From NCBI GenBank assembly GCA_949130495.1, contig OX422222.1, forward strand, positions 102,909,709 through 102,973,708: a stretch of DNA of 64,000 bases, read 5' to 3'. The notes beneath the pieces are model-generated. The model worked only from the letters and a program-made list of their open reading frames with translations. It was not told where the DNA came from and did no database searches. The stretch is from Sambucus nigra (lineage: Eukaryota; Streptophyta; Magnoliopsida; Dipsacales; Adoxaceae). The position numbers were made by a program, and so were the translations under genes. Positions 46,800 through 58,480 of this stretch are shown one piece after another. Each line of letters opens with the position of its first letter. Position 1 is the first letter of the stretch.

Positions 46800-47825
46800 A
46801 GTCGATGTACTGTTATAACCAATTCCCTGCCTCTCATTGCTACCTAGCACGGGACCAATGGGCATATTTCCAACCTTCTTAAATGTGTCCTCTAATGTTT
46901 CATTGACCTCCTGAGCACATTCGATATCAATCTTAAGTTGAGATACACTAGCTTCAAGTTTCTCATGAGTCTCTAATGAAGATTGCAGATCTCTCGTACG
47001 ACTAGATACGATATTGGTAAAATCGATCTTTTTCTCTTCCTATATGAACCAACTGCTCACACGAAGAATTTTTCACCTTCTCAAGTTGACTCAATGACTC
47101 CTCACACTCTCTCAAAACATTCACCTTTCTCCTAATTTATCACCCCATGAGACACATCTTTATTAACCTTTTTCATTTTCAAGGTCTCGGTGTAAAGATA
47201 ACTAAAAGCATTTTGGACACCCCCTTCACCCTCACTTAAAATCTCATTCTCACTCACACTATCTCCAGAATGGCTCAAAAAGTCATCGAGACTTTGATGT
47301 TTAGATTCGTCCTCATTGACGTGGGATAAACTAGAAGTACTACTGTGATAATCCATGAATGCAATGCACGGTGCATGTGGTAATTCTCAAATGATCAACC
47401 GACTCGACGTCACTATAACTGAGATTGGATTTATTTGCCACTTTCTTGTCCTTTATCCTAATCCTAGTGGGACACTCATGTGCCTTGTGTCGTTTTCCCT
47501 CACATTCATGACATCTTATCTCATATCTCACAAAAATATTCTTACCTCCATTCTTATTTTTATTTTTCTCGAAAACCTTTTCGTTGGAAGATTTTTTATG
47601 GAAAATTTAATAGTTTTTTGAATTTTTTTCAAAAAGGCATAAGTCATCTGTTTTAAAATCAAAGTCAGGCTCACGAGCACAAACATTTTCTTTTATATTT
47701 TTCTTGGTTTAGGTTTTCAAAGAAATCCCTAGTTCCTTTAGTTTAATAGTTTTGGGAAACATATCGATATCATAAGTCTGAAGATCTCCTACGATTTCTT
47801 CTAACTAAAGTGTATCTAATATACA
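46800..47825 (-). pseudogene. Ty1/copia gag remnant with zinc knuckle
   Basis: The minus-strand frame at 47340-47531 has CHECEGKRHKAHECP, a CCHC zinc knuckle of the copia gag type. Upstream broken frames give LEEIVGDLQTYDIDMFPKT and KLKELGISLKT, resembling the end of the copia gag domain. Downstream lie an acidic Ser-rich stretch (47132-47356) and coiled-coil-like sequence with stops. The upstream end stops at the LTR of element D (47826). Confidence 0.6.
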
Positions 47826-48315
47826 TGTTGATGCCAAAAATTTCCCACTTACGTGGACAATTCAGAAATAGACATGTGTCATCATGTGGAAATAATCCTT
47901 GTCAGGAAGGCATAACCACCAATAAAGGCATGTAACGCCGACCAGTAGACTGGAATGCCGACTAGTGTACAGGAAGCTCGACCAATAGTATGGAGGCAGA
48001 CCAACCGTATCAGCAAAATGCCAATAACCAAAAACATTATGGACATAATGTACTGATGTAAATGCCTAATTTATAAAGTCATTCCATCCTTTAACATTTT
48101 ATCTCGTTGTCTCCCTATTGGGCTGTAAATACATTATAATCCATTCGTCAAGGGAAAGTGATTGAAGGAGGAACGCAAGGAAATAAGAAGCACAGTGGAC
48201 GTAGTCTTCTCTCCATAGGCCGAACCACTTTAAAAATCTCTCTACCTATTTCGGTTACTTGCAAATATTATATGTGATTAAATAATTAGACTTAGTCTAG
48301 TTTTTTACATCAACA
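47826..48315 (+). repeat. LTR of element D, 490 bp
   Basis: Starts TGTTGATG and ends CATCAACA, a perfect 8-bp inverted terminal repeat. A PBS follows at 48318. TATA-like AATTTATAAAG lies near 48070. The 3' LTR was not found in the window. Confidence 0.8.
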
Positions 48316-48317
48316 TA

Positions 48318-48337
48318 TTGGCGTCATCGGCGGGAAT
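48318..48337 (+). other. Primer-binding site of element D
   Basis: TTGGCGTCATCGGCGGGAAT, two bases after the LTR end. Same class as element A. Confidence 0.7.
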
Positions 48338-48376
48338 GTATTGCTAAACATTTCCATTCTCGAACATTAATAAAAA

Positions 48377-49596
48377 ATGACTGACATTCCTGAATTTAGT
48401 GCCAAAAATGATGGCGATCAGCCTATTTCGTCTGCTCCTCCAAAAAAATGATCTAATTAGAACCATGGCTAGTCCTTCCAGAGGACAAGAGGCTATGTAG
48501 TATACTATAGGCAATTGGCCCGAACACTATAATATGGATTTCCCACCTTGTCAATACACAGGGATAGGAATATGCCTCCACCGCCTCCAAGAACTAGCAT
48601 GCATAGCCAATCCAGGAAAACCAGGGATACTTCCTACCTCGCAGGATCAAGTTCTTATCTTTGGACTTCAGAGACTTATGATGAACACTCTTTTACTCCC
48701 AAAATATTAAATGCTTTAGAAAGACTGAGTAGGGCATATCCCTTTGATCGTCTGGGACCCATAGGGAATAGAAATATTCATAAGGCATTGTCAAGGAATA
48801 CTCTATGACCAGCTGGTAACGTAAAGCCTCAGCCCAATCCAGACCATATTCCTGACGATCTATCCATGCCTAGCAGACCTCACAGGAGGAGAATCCAGTA
48901 GAAACAGTTGCCATAATAGTCGAGCTATCACTCATAAATATGATTATAGCAATAATACATGGAAGACCTCTATTTAACGATTGGAAGATAGGCTCGGAGA
49001 GACGGTAAAAGCAAATAATCCTTTATAACAAATCTTTGTGATAGGGTCTCCTTTTATTAAAAATATTGTGGATTTTTTACACCTTGAAAGTTCAAAGCTC
49101 ATGTGGTTACTCCCAAGTACGATGGGAAAACATATCATTTTCTTAATATACATAAGTACTAAATGACAACTAATATTAATGTTGTCCGAGATGAGATGAG
49201 ATGAGATGTACGGTGTTCTCAGGTACAATCATAGGTCCTGCTCAGATATGGTACAATAGCCTTCCTCGGGGACAAATTTAGAGTTTTAACGAGCTTAACG
49301 AGTTATTTATTGGCAACTTATGCTTTAGAACCTAGCCTATAAAAAGAGTACCTTGCCTCCTAAGCATGATGCAGTGGGTAGGAGAAAGTACAAGGGACTA
49401 CATTACTCATTTTAATAATGAAAAATTAGAGGTTATTGATTATGAAGAAAAACTAACTAATACAACCCTCATGAGTGGATTGCTTCCTGAGAAGCTTTAT
49501 AAAACACTTACAAAAGATCCACCCAACACTATGACTGAATTAATGGCCAAAGCAGCTAAGATAATGAACATCAAGGAAACCACGACATCAAAATAA
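48377..49596 (+). pseudogene. gag remnant of element D (Tat-like)
   Basis: An ATG at 48377 opens MTDIPEFSAKNDGDQPISS but stops after 16 codons. A Pro/Ser-rich frame follows at 48548-48808. The clearest part is 49366-49596: GESTRDYITHFNNEKLEVID and LPEKLYKTLTKDPPNTMTEL, which match the gag helical domain of gypsy elements. The CRAF/WF block is not visible. It ends where minus-strand element E begins. Confidence 0.65.
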
Positions 49597-49599
49597 GGC

Positions 49600-51034
49600 T
49601 TTAATCAGAAGGGATGGATCTAATGATGTAGTGCTTGAGTGGATCATGCAGAGTGTCAGCACTAGTGTCCGAAAGTTAAATGAATCCTCGGAGTTGCTTC
49701 CTTCATAATCTCCGGTATCAACTATGGTCTCTTCAATGAGTTGTTGCACATGATGGTGGGAAATTTTGTCCCATGAGTAGTTGTCTTCGAAAAATATCCC
49801 AATTCCTAGTTTCATCTTCTTGTCCACATGATCATACCATGGTGTAGGAAAGCATCAAAAGGGGAAATCTTCACCCTCTGTAATGAAATTCTCTTCAAGG
49901 AATCCCTTGAGACAGTCTCGGTTCTTTTTAACCTTCTTTTCAGTCGAGGATGGAAAATGATTTTGATTTCTTCTATTGATGGTTGATAGCCTAGGCCACG
50001 AGAAGGAAAATCTTTCTTTAAAAAAATGGGTGCAAATATCCCCTGATGTCTTCATCCCAGCTCGAGTCCGGGCATGAAGTGCATGTTTTTAAACATTTGG
50101 ATCACATTGATATTATCATGTGGGTTATGTTCCAGACAAACCCTATCTTTGAAATCATCCCCTGTTGGGAGTAAAAGTGGTTCAACTCATAATCCTGACA
50201 TAAGCATACCATTTTCCACCTATTGTATTTCAACTACTAGATTAGTGGTGCTTTCATTATCGGCATTATCTTCATCGCCCAAGATGGTGATGACCTACCC
50301 ATTGGACAAGAACTTCAGTTTCTGATAAAAGGAAAAACACACACCCTGAGATATTGATGACTTGGAATTCAACCACATGATGTACAAGGCTAGACCATAT
50401 TGCAATCTTTATGGATCCCATCACTTCTGGATGAGTATTACCTTAAGCATGTATAATGACAAAGGGTGGATCAAGGTTACTCACTTTTACTCCCATGTAA
50501 TTGAAAGTTCTCAACGAGTAAACATTACGAGATGAACCATTATCAATAAGAGAGAGTGGGACAGTCATTCCCATGACTTTGACAGAGATATTAAGAGAAT
50601 AGTTGTGGTTTGGCCCAATTTTGGGGATTTCTTCTTTTAAAAAAGAGACCATTCTAGTAGAGGTCATGGATTCCACTTAATTCACTATCTTCTGGCGTTG
50701 TTGAAGAGGGAACTATGGGTCCAGTGAATAGCTTGATCAAGGCATTTCAGTGCATATGGGAAGACATAAAGAGTCCCCATAAGGTGATGTTAGCTTGGAT
50801 TTCCTTCAACTTATCGAGGATCTTGCTCTCTTTAATAGTCATTTCTTACATTTAGAGTTTCTCAACACCTTTTCCTTTGCCATTTGCTGATGGTGGAAGG
50901 TTTGTCACTTTGTAATGCCTCAGTAACTTGGTCATATGGTTCATAAAAGAAAGGAAAAACATGAACCCCTTTTCCTCATCAATTATAAACCGATGAATTG
51001 CAAATACGTGACACAACTGAATCATTGGATTCAC
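49600..51034 (-). pseudogene. Ogre-type gag-protease remnant (element E)
   Basis: Minus strand. Broken frames near 50700-50850 read NALIKLFTGPIVPSSTTPED. The aspartic protease frame 50443-50676 has GPNHNYSLNISVKVMGMTVP and the active site LIDNGSSRNVYSLRTFNYMG. Then come IGSIKIAIWS and VEFQVINIS, with the expected GRPW block missing. Next is a shifted frame with LKFLSNGQVITILGDE. Further on, GFLEENFITEGEDFPF (49855-50055) matches the post-protease linker of Ogre-like elements. RT is absent: the fragment abuts the gag of D. Confidence 0.65.
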
Positions 51035-51813
51035 AAGTAATTTCTTATTATTTCACAAGTATTTTCTCTATAACTACGATTGCTTTTTTAACTCTTGTGA
51101 AAAATTTTCCTTTCTTAAAGCAATGAGCATGTTGCGTTTACCGTTGTCGTGCATGTTAATGTATGGACATAATTTTATAAATGTCCGGGTAGAATCTAGG
51201 AATTTTTTGTTTTCCCTAGATCACAGTTGTATGTCTGATACCGCTACATTCGACACGTTATCGAGATCATCCTCAACGGTCTTTATTCAAATCCATGTAC
51301 CCACCATCTTCATTCGTGCATCAAGCTACATGCTACGTACTTCTCAACCGTTGGTGGAAGGTTTGGCACTTTGTAATGCCTCAGTAACATGGTCATATGG
51401 TTCATAAAAGAAAAGAAAAACATGAACCCCTTTTCCTCATCAATTATAAACCGATGAATTGCAAATACGTGACACACCTGAATCATTGGATTCACAGGTA
51501 ATTTCTTATTATTTCACAAGTATTTTCTCTATAATTACGATTGCTTTTTTTACTCTTGTGAAAAATTTCACTTTCTTAAAGCAATGAGCATGTTGTGTTT
51601 ACCGTTGTCGTGCCTGTTAATGTATGGACATAATTTTATAAATGTCCGGGTAGAATCTAGGAATTTTCTGTTTTCCCTAGATCACAGTTGTATGTCTGAT
51701 ACCGCTACATTCGACACGTTATCGCGATCATCCTCAACGGTCTTTATTTAAATCCATGTACCCATCATCTTCATTCGTGCATCAAGCTACATGCTACGTA
51801 CTTCTCAACCGTT
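50892..51813. repeat. 461-bp tandem duplication
   Basis: GGTGGAAGGTTTG recurs at 50892 and 51353, and CGACACGTTATCG at 51251 and 51712, both 461 bp apart. The copies differ at only a few percent of sites by eye. The unit includes a minus-strand gag-like peptide (MNPMIQ-CHVFAIHRFIIDEE) in both copies. Confidence 0.92.
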
Positions 51814-51979
51814 TCCCACAACTCCAAGACACACTATCACTAAAATGATTAATTGGAGTTGTTTATATTTACATAAATATTTGGGATTTTTTTTTAATTT
51901 TTTTTTTTAAAAGTATGAAATTATTTTATATCAAATGCAGAATGTTTTTTAAGCTGAATCAGACTTTTTTGGAATGCGT

Positions 51980-52240
51980 GCTCGATCAAACGAGATATCT
52001 TTGTAGATCGAACGACATAGACATCTCGCACGTTGTCGTTCGGAAGACACGTGTTCTCATTCGAGCGACATCTAATGTCGTTCGAATGACGCCGTCGACG
52101 TCGATTTTTATGCCAAATGCTGTCACCACATATTTGCTGGTCAAATTCCTTTTGCAGCAGGTTGAGAAATTTCTGGCCCAGATTCTTCCTTCTTTGCTTA
52201 AAGATGTTTTCTAGTCTTTAAAACTTCCTTATAAATGCAC
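51980..52240 (+). promoter_or_regulatory. TCGTTCGAA-motif cluster upstream of TATA box
   Basis: Within 51980-52100 there are repeated variants of GATCGAACGAC, GTCGTTCG, ATTCGAGCGAC and GTCGTTCGAATGAC. A TATA-like CCTTATAAATG follows at 52227. Mirrors the minus-strand cluster at 9514-9724. Probably LTR U3 sequence; LTR ends were not resolved. Confidence 0.4.
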
Positions 52241-53049
52241 ACTCAATTCCCATTTATCATTTGCACAGCATAAACCTTCAAGAGATTATTCTTACTCATT
52301 TTAGAGTATTTTGTGGAGAAGCCAGTATCTTCTTCATTACTGCCCATCTGGAATTCTTGCGGGAGATTCTAGATGAGGACATCGGAACCGATGCCTACGG
52401 GTATTTATGTATGTCACACTTATTTTCATTATAATCCGTGTAACCGTTCATTACAAATTATAGTGAAAATAATATGGTTTTGTCCTCCGGGGATTTTTCC
52501 TGATATGTTGTGTCACATGATATATTTATTTTATTTGATAAATCATCTAGATGCATGTTTTTAGGATTTAATTGAAAAACTTTGTTTAATTAAATAATTC
52601 CTTTATTTGAACAAAAGCGCACTCTTCAGTTAAGTTTTATATAATAAAGGCTACAGAGTAGGGGTGATAATTCGTGTTTTGATCAACCCGACATGAAACG
52701 ACCATTAAAACATACACACGTTAGAACACGAAATCAAGTTTTTTTTTACTTCTCAACCACAATTTAAAATACAACAAAACTAACACGATTGGTAATTTTC
52801 ATACTCAATTAAACACAACAAAGGAACAAAAACATGAGTAAATGAACAATTAACATATATTTGCAAGTAAGTTTTTTCCCTGTTGATTATGTATTGTATC
52901 TGTAATTTCTATTATTAATTTATATGGATTTCAATCCTCTAGCTTGTGACTTTGTAAATCATCACTAAGTCACCAGGTTACAAGCGAACTACTCTTGCCA
53001 ATCTCATTAGTGCAATTTTTAGTCAGATGATTCTTTTGACTTTATGCAG

Positions 53050-53302
53050 ACTAGCCTCGAGAAGAACTTATTCAACAACCATCTAATTCCATGCCAATAG
53101 CAGAGACCCAAGCCCCATTACCTTCCTTTGCCTCAGATCTCTTATGACTGTATCTGCTAATGGTGGTACAGATGCTGAAGGATATTCCTCTGCCACTAAC
53201 ATTGTTTCTAGTAAACCTTCATGCATAGATATTGTGGAGATAGATGGTCATGCTTTAACAAATCACGAGGCCATTTTCGTGAAGACTACAAGTCCTATTG
53301 GT
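53050..53302 (+). pseudogene. Exon-like segment, unrecognised
   Basis: It lies between an acceptor-like TTTATGCAG (ending 53049) and a donor-like TTG|GTGTAAG (53303). From 53144 it is open and reads MTVSANGGTDAEGYSSATNI, then SCIDIVEIDGHALTNHEAIF. The upstream part of that frame has a stop. Could be a captured host-gene exon or chance. Confidence 0.3.
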
Positions 53303-53501
53303 GTAAGTTGTCTATTTCTTGGATCAACTATCATATTTAAATTGGAATGTGTAACCAGGTTCACTTTAAATACATTTATGCTTCACCAATTTGTATGTGC
53401 ATTCCAAAATATTGCCAAATCTACGTGCATGTGCATGTGCATGTGTAGTGCAATTTATTTTATTTACTTGGTTGTATTTATATAACTTTGTTTAATATTA
53501 C

Positions 53502-55512
53502 TGTAGACACCCCATTATGTTACCCCCTAACTCTCCTTAGGTCCCTATTACCTCCCTTCATCACTACAAACCCAGGTTATGTCCCGAGTACTGACCTAGA
53601 AGCCATCGGGCACTCCTAGGCTCTATTTGATCAAAAAGTCAAACTCTTCAGCTAGACCGGGGCTGAATGAATCTTCGAAGGGCACTGAAAATCCCTTTCC
53701 AACGGTCCATCCCGTGCATGATTATGACTTACCATGTGGACGAACGATTCGTTTGCGTCCGAAACTTGATCCAGACGCCACCGGGTGCTCCCGGGCTCTG
53801 TTTGACTTAAATCAACTCTTTAGCTCGATCGAGGATAAATGAATATTCGAAGGGAACTAAAAACCCTTTCCAATGGTCAGCTCCGTGCGCGATTCTGACT
53901 TACCATGCGAACGAATGATCCGTTTGACTCCAAGAAGTCACCGAATGCTTCCAGGGCACGATTGACCAAAATTAACTCCCCAAATCGGGTCAAACTCGTT
54001 GTAATGTTGAAGTACATCTCCTAAACTTTCCAATGGTCCACCTTGTGCGCGATTCGGACATACCAGGCTGACGAACAATCCATTTACGTTCGAACGATTC
54101 CCCATCCAATGGACCGACAAACTCTTTTGAGCCATATTTGACCCAATGTCAACACCCAAACCCGGAAGAGGTCCAAAGGAATTTCAAAGGTATCTGAATT
54201 ACCTTTCCAATGGTCTACCCTGTGCGCAATTCTTACCAACGGTTTACCCTCGGCAGATAATTTTCTGAAAAAGCCTAAAACACACTCCCAAATGGCAGGT
54301 TCGAGACCCTAGGAGAAGGTCTATGCCGATCGGCAGTGACCTGGGCCTACACCTCATTTGCAAAGGAGCCTAGATATGATAAAAATCACTCTCAAGGAAT
54401 CTCAAAAGCCTCTCTTAAAGGTAGCGCGATTTCGACATCCAAATCCCTTTCTAACTTCCACTTTTCATCATCTTTTTCATCAAACTTGGTGAATTAGCCA
54501 CTCTCCACCATCATCCAAGTGCAAGGGCTTCTCAAAATCTTTAAGAAGGTCCTGCTTTCTCAACTTTCTCTTAAATTCTCTTAAATTTGCAATAACTTGT
54601 TTTACTACTTAGCACCTTTTATTATATCATCTCACACATCCTAATATACTTTTTATTTAGTATTATTGCACATCTCTTATTTTCATATAAATAAAACCCA
54701 AAAAACAAGAAAAAGAGGGATTGCTAATAAATTCCAAATAGGGATTCTCATACTCTTCTCACACTTTTCTCACAACTAAAACAATCTTTCTACAAATAAG
54801 ATATCCCCCATTTGGATTTATGGGATAAACCCCACCCCTCATTTTGTATGCGAACTACATGGACTTTGATGCCTTTATAGGCTACGTAGGCGTCGCTGGG
54901 TAAAACTCGAGACTCGAGTCCTATTCTCACTTCTCTCTCATTTTCTATCTTCTCTAAATCCAATTTTCTTATATTCTATATATAGTTTTTCTTAGTTACG
55001 TATTACTCCACATGAATTATCGTTCTGTTATAACGATTAACGTGAGGGTAATCGCGTAAATCTTATTTTCTAATATTATTTTATACCTTCCTACGGATGA
55101 ATCACTTTATCTCTCCTATGATACACGTTGAGGATTCCTATCTGCACTATACATAGACACATGCACACATATTACGGGGAAATTTAAAGGAAAATATCAA
55201 ACATCCATGAGAAACCGAAAGGGGGGAATGGGTGCCTAACACCTTCCCATTTTGTAACTTAGCCTCCGAACCCTTCTCGAATCATTTTGGTTTCGTATGC
55301 ACCAGTATGTCTTTCGATGCCGTCCTTCGGAATGGCTTCCCCTTTTTCTTTTGTCTGTTTTGAGTAAAATAGACTGGCGACTCTAAATCTCTCTACATTT
55401 TTACACCTCATCTCAAGCGACATTGACCGAAGCTCTCCCGAGAGGGACGTGGGGGACCCGAGGATCCTCCCTTCATGCGCCCACTCGCAGGCGAGGATCA
55501 GGGATGACCACA
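53502..55512 (+). repeat. LTR of element F, 2011 bp
   Basis: Starts TGTAGACACCCC and ends GATGACCACA, with the PBS directly after. Near 55225 it contains GGTGCCTAACACCTTCCC, a phrase often found near the 3' part of Ogre LTRs. Long CCAATGGTC and TGACTTACCATG phrases recur within it (53695-54240) as diverged repeats of about 170-190 bp. Confidence 0.8.
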
Positions 55513-55532
55513 TTGGTGACTCTGCTGGAGAC
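55513..55532 (+). other. Primer-binding site of element F
   Basis: TTGGTGACTCTGCTGGAGAC directly after the LTR. Same class as the PBS of element B. Confidence 0.75.
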
Positions 55533-56633
55533 TATGTATATTTTGATGGCTTAACTCTATTTACATGGATGTTATATTTGCTTATATTTCCCCTATATTT
55601 GCATGTTCTCCCTTTTCATGTGTATCCCATACTTATGATTCTGTTCACACACATGTAGAAAATTCTCCATGTACACTTCACACCACGTGCACCTAAGATC
55701 ACATATATCCATATGATGCAAGCATCACCCATCTATACTTGGTGTACCTTTGGTACTTGTACTTTGCTCCCTATTTGGTATAATCAAGAAAAACATTCTC
55801 ATCATAAGATACTAATAAGAGAATCATGCATGATTCACACGACATCACCAAAGAGCATTGTTATTGACCAAATTTTACCCAGTAACTGGAGGGTCACTTC
55901 GTAATGGGCCCTGGTCCGGAAGGGCATAGTTAACCTACGTGATATGTCTCTCACCTTCCATTGGCCAAGTACCTTTGGCGTATATCGAACGGTTCCCCCG
56001 CATCATACCGCTTGACCGAACTCATGATGGGAGGTATATCGCAGGGAATTCATTCACGTACGCTGAGTATATAGAATTCTCTCTGACACGTACCGTCCCC
56101 ACGAGGTATATAGTGAGGAAATTTACGTATACTCAGGTATATCAAATGACTTGTCCACACGTACCGATTGCCCGTAAGAGAAAGACGTATATCGTGGAAG
56201 TCCCGCCAAAGGGGAGAACCCATTCTGATTCACTCAACCAACTGCATACCCTTATATAGGTGCAAAACCTAGGACACGCACTTTAGATTGTCAGTTTCAA
56301 CTCGAAACTCTACCAAAATTCTGGGTCGGCCTGCCGTCCAAAGTTTTGCGCATTTTTTTAAAAATGGGACCCTATCTATGAAGCTAGTTACAAGTCCAGT
56401 CATAGTTTCACATATATTAAAAACCCGAGTTTTCCAGGCTCGGGTCCCGTCCGACATTGCATTTAGGAGAATTAAATACAAGTGAGAATATAATAATCAT
56501 AATAATCATGTTGTGTTCCATCTCCAAAAAACATTTCTCCCTTCTTTATCAAAAATCCAAAAACATTTCTCCCTTCTTTATCAAAAATCCAAAAATAGTT
56601 TCTTCCCTTTTTCTAAAAAATAAATCGCATTCT
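55533..56633. other. Leader of element F, no gene seen
   Basis: Sequence between PBS and gag. A 106-codon frame at 55939-56259 has no recognised motif. A 32-bp unit (ACATTTCTCCCTTCTTTATC...) is repeated at 56531 and 56563. Confidence 0.5.
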
Positions 56634-58177
56634 ATGCCTTCTCAGGTCAATCGCAAGCCCTTGGCCTGGCTCCCTATTGGCTTCGGTCTTTAGTCAAATC
56701 ACCCCGAAATTTTGTCCATTCCTCTACTACTTCTTCCGAGTCCAGAATCCCTCCACTTTCCATGGAGAATACATATAAAATACTAGTCATACATCCAGAT
56801 CTGACGGCAGTCCTAGCTCATCTCGTGTCAAAGATTTACAACCTCCAAACTGAGGTCTGAGATATGCAACAGGTTCCTATTCCTTAAGAGCCCGAGGCCC
56901 TATTCCCTCATGCTATGGGTCCACCCGAACCTATCTGGGTTCCTGAAGAATATCAGCACACTCCACGTACCCCTCCTGTCAATGGGCCACCGCCTGCCTA
57001 GCTTCTGATGCCAAACATTTCTTAGCTTGTGGCTAACCTGCCTATGGTCGTTGATCCAAAAGAGGAGGAGTTGAATAAAGTCAAAGAGGATCTAAAATGC
57101 TCACCAAGAAGTTCGATCGAGTCATAATCTCAGGAAATTACATGGATTACACCCACATGTCTCCTTATCCTAAAATAAGGTTACCCGAGAAGTTCAAGAT
57201 GCCAAATATCGAGAAGTTCAAAGGGAGTAGATCCCCGATTGTTCATCTTAACAGTTATCATCGTTCCATGACTCTATTAGGGGTTTCAGAAGAAATGATG
57301 GCCCAATTCTTTCAGCAAACTTTGAAGGACAGTGTCCTCCAATGGTTTTTATCTCTCGAGGAATCCAGAATCTATAGTTGGGAGGATGTAGCTCGAGAAT
57401 TCATGTCGCATTACAAATATAACAAAGAGTTTGAGGTCACCCGTCATGATTTAGAGCTGCTCAAACAGAACCTTGGGGAATCAATTAGTAACTTCATAAC
57501 CCGGTGGAAAGAGGGAGCAGCTACCATGACCAATCGGCCATCTGAGGAAGAACAGGTCAACAAAGTGAAAAAACTTGTTGCCCCATGTTCGAGCAATTAT
57601 GGGAGGACAATACTATCCCCACTTCCGAGCTCTCAGAGAAGCAGGAGTAGAAATCGAGGAAATCCTTGTTAAAACAGAGGTTGAACCAAAGAAGGTGTCC
57701 GGACAGTTCACCCCTAGAAAGTATGACAAGCCTGACAATGCAACAGTGTCAACCATCAACAACATCTCTTAAACAACCACATCATGGGCACCAGAAAGTC
57801 GCCCAGCCCCCATCCGAAGGGAATTCACTGAGCTCCATGCTCCCCTCTCCAAAGTATACCAAGCCCGATTAAGTTGAAACCTCATCAAACCTTTGGATCC
57901 CCGTCCATTTCCAAATCCACTCCCAAGAAACATCAAGGCCGATGCTCATTACGCCTTTCACCAAACTGTTGGCCATATCACCGAACAATGCTTTCACCTC
58001 CGAGACATAATCCAAGATCTCATTGACCGAGGTACCATCGCCCTACCAACCAATCCTAAGCCAAACACTACTCACGATCCACTCCCAAATCATATCAATG
58101 CCATCTTCTTAGAAGAAAACCCAAATTTCGATCCCTCAACTCAAATCACACCCATATACTCTCCAAAACCTCTTTAA
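56634..58177 (+). pseudogene. gag of element F (Ogre-like)
   Basis: Frame 57097-57672 has PKIRLPEKFKMPNIEKFKGS, FFQQTLKDSVLQWFLSLEES and WEDVAREFMSHYKYNKEFEV, then GESISNFITRWKEGAATM. These are the gag domain blocks of the Ogre type. Near 57575 the frame shifts and continues with GVEIEEILVKTEVEPKKVSG. The 57893-58177 frame has AHYAFHQTVGHITEQCFHLR, a zinc-binding motif whose first Cys is replaced. Upstream (56634-57096) KEEELNKVKEDL suggests the gag N-terminus in another frame. At least two frameshifts. Confidence 0.75.
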
Positions 58178-58480
58178 ATTTGCCCGTATTTCCTCGTACA
58201 CCCTTCTAGCCTCGCTAATCAGACACTTTCACTCCTTACCAGAGCATGCATCGATGTCCGTACCCGTTCTGGAAATGGAAATATGGAATTTTCAGAGGTA
58301 TTAAACCAACTCCTAGAGTTCGGGCTGAAATTGCCCTCACAGATGATCATCGATTGCCAAAGGTTCAGTACACTATTCTTAAAAGCACGGAAATGGGCCC
58401 GAGATTCATACAAGCGGGTGGTACCCGATAAGCACCCAAAACTGTACAATTTATACCCCGAATAGACGCACTTTGGTTGC
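58178..58480 (+). pseudogene. Possible continuation of element F (gag-pro linker)
   Basis: A short frame (58246-58431) reads AEIALTDDHRLPKVQYTILK and STEMGPRFIQAG. I do not recognise it firmly; it follows F gag in position. No protease motif is seen. Confidence 0.3.

Noticed and set aside
55939..56259. 106-codon frame as an extra ORF1 of element F
   Set aside because: No motif seen and it sits in the leader where chance frames are expected. It was left as unassigned sequence.
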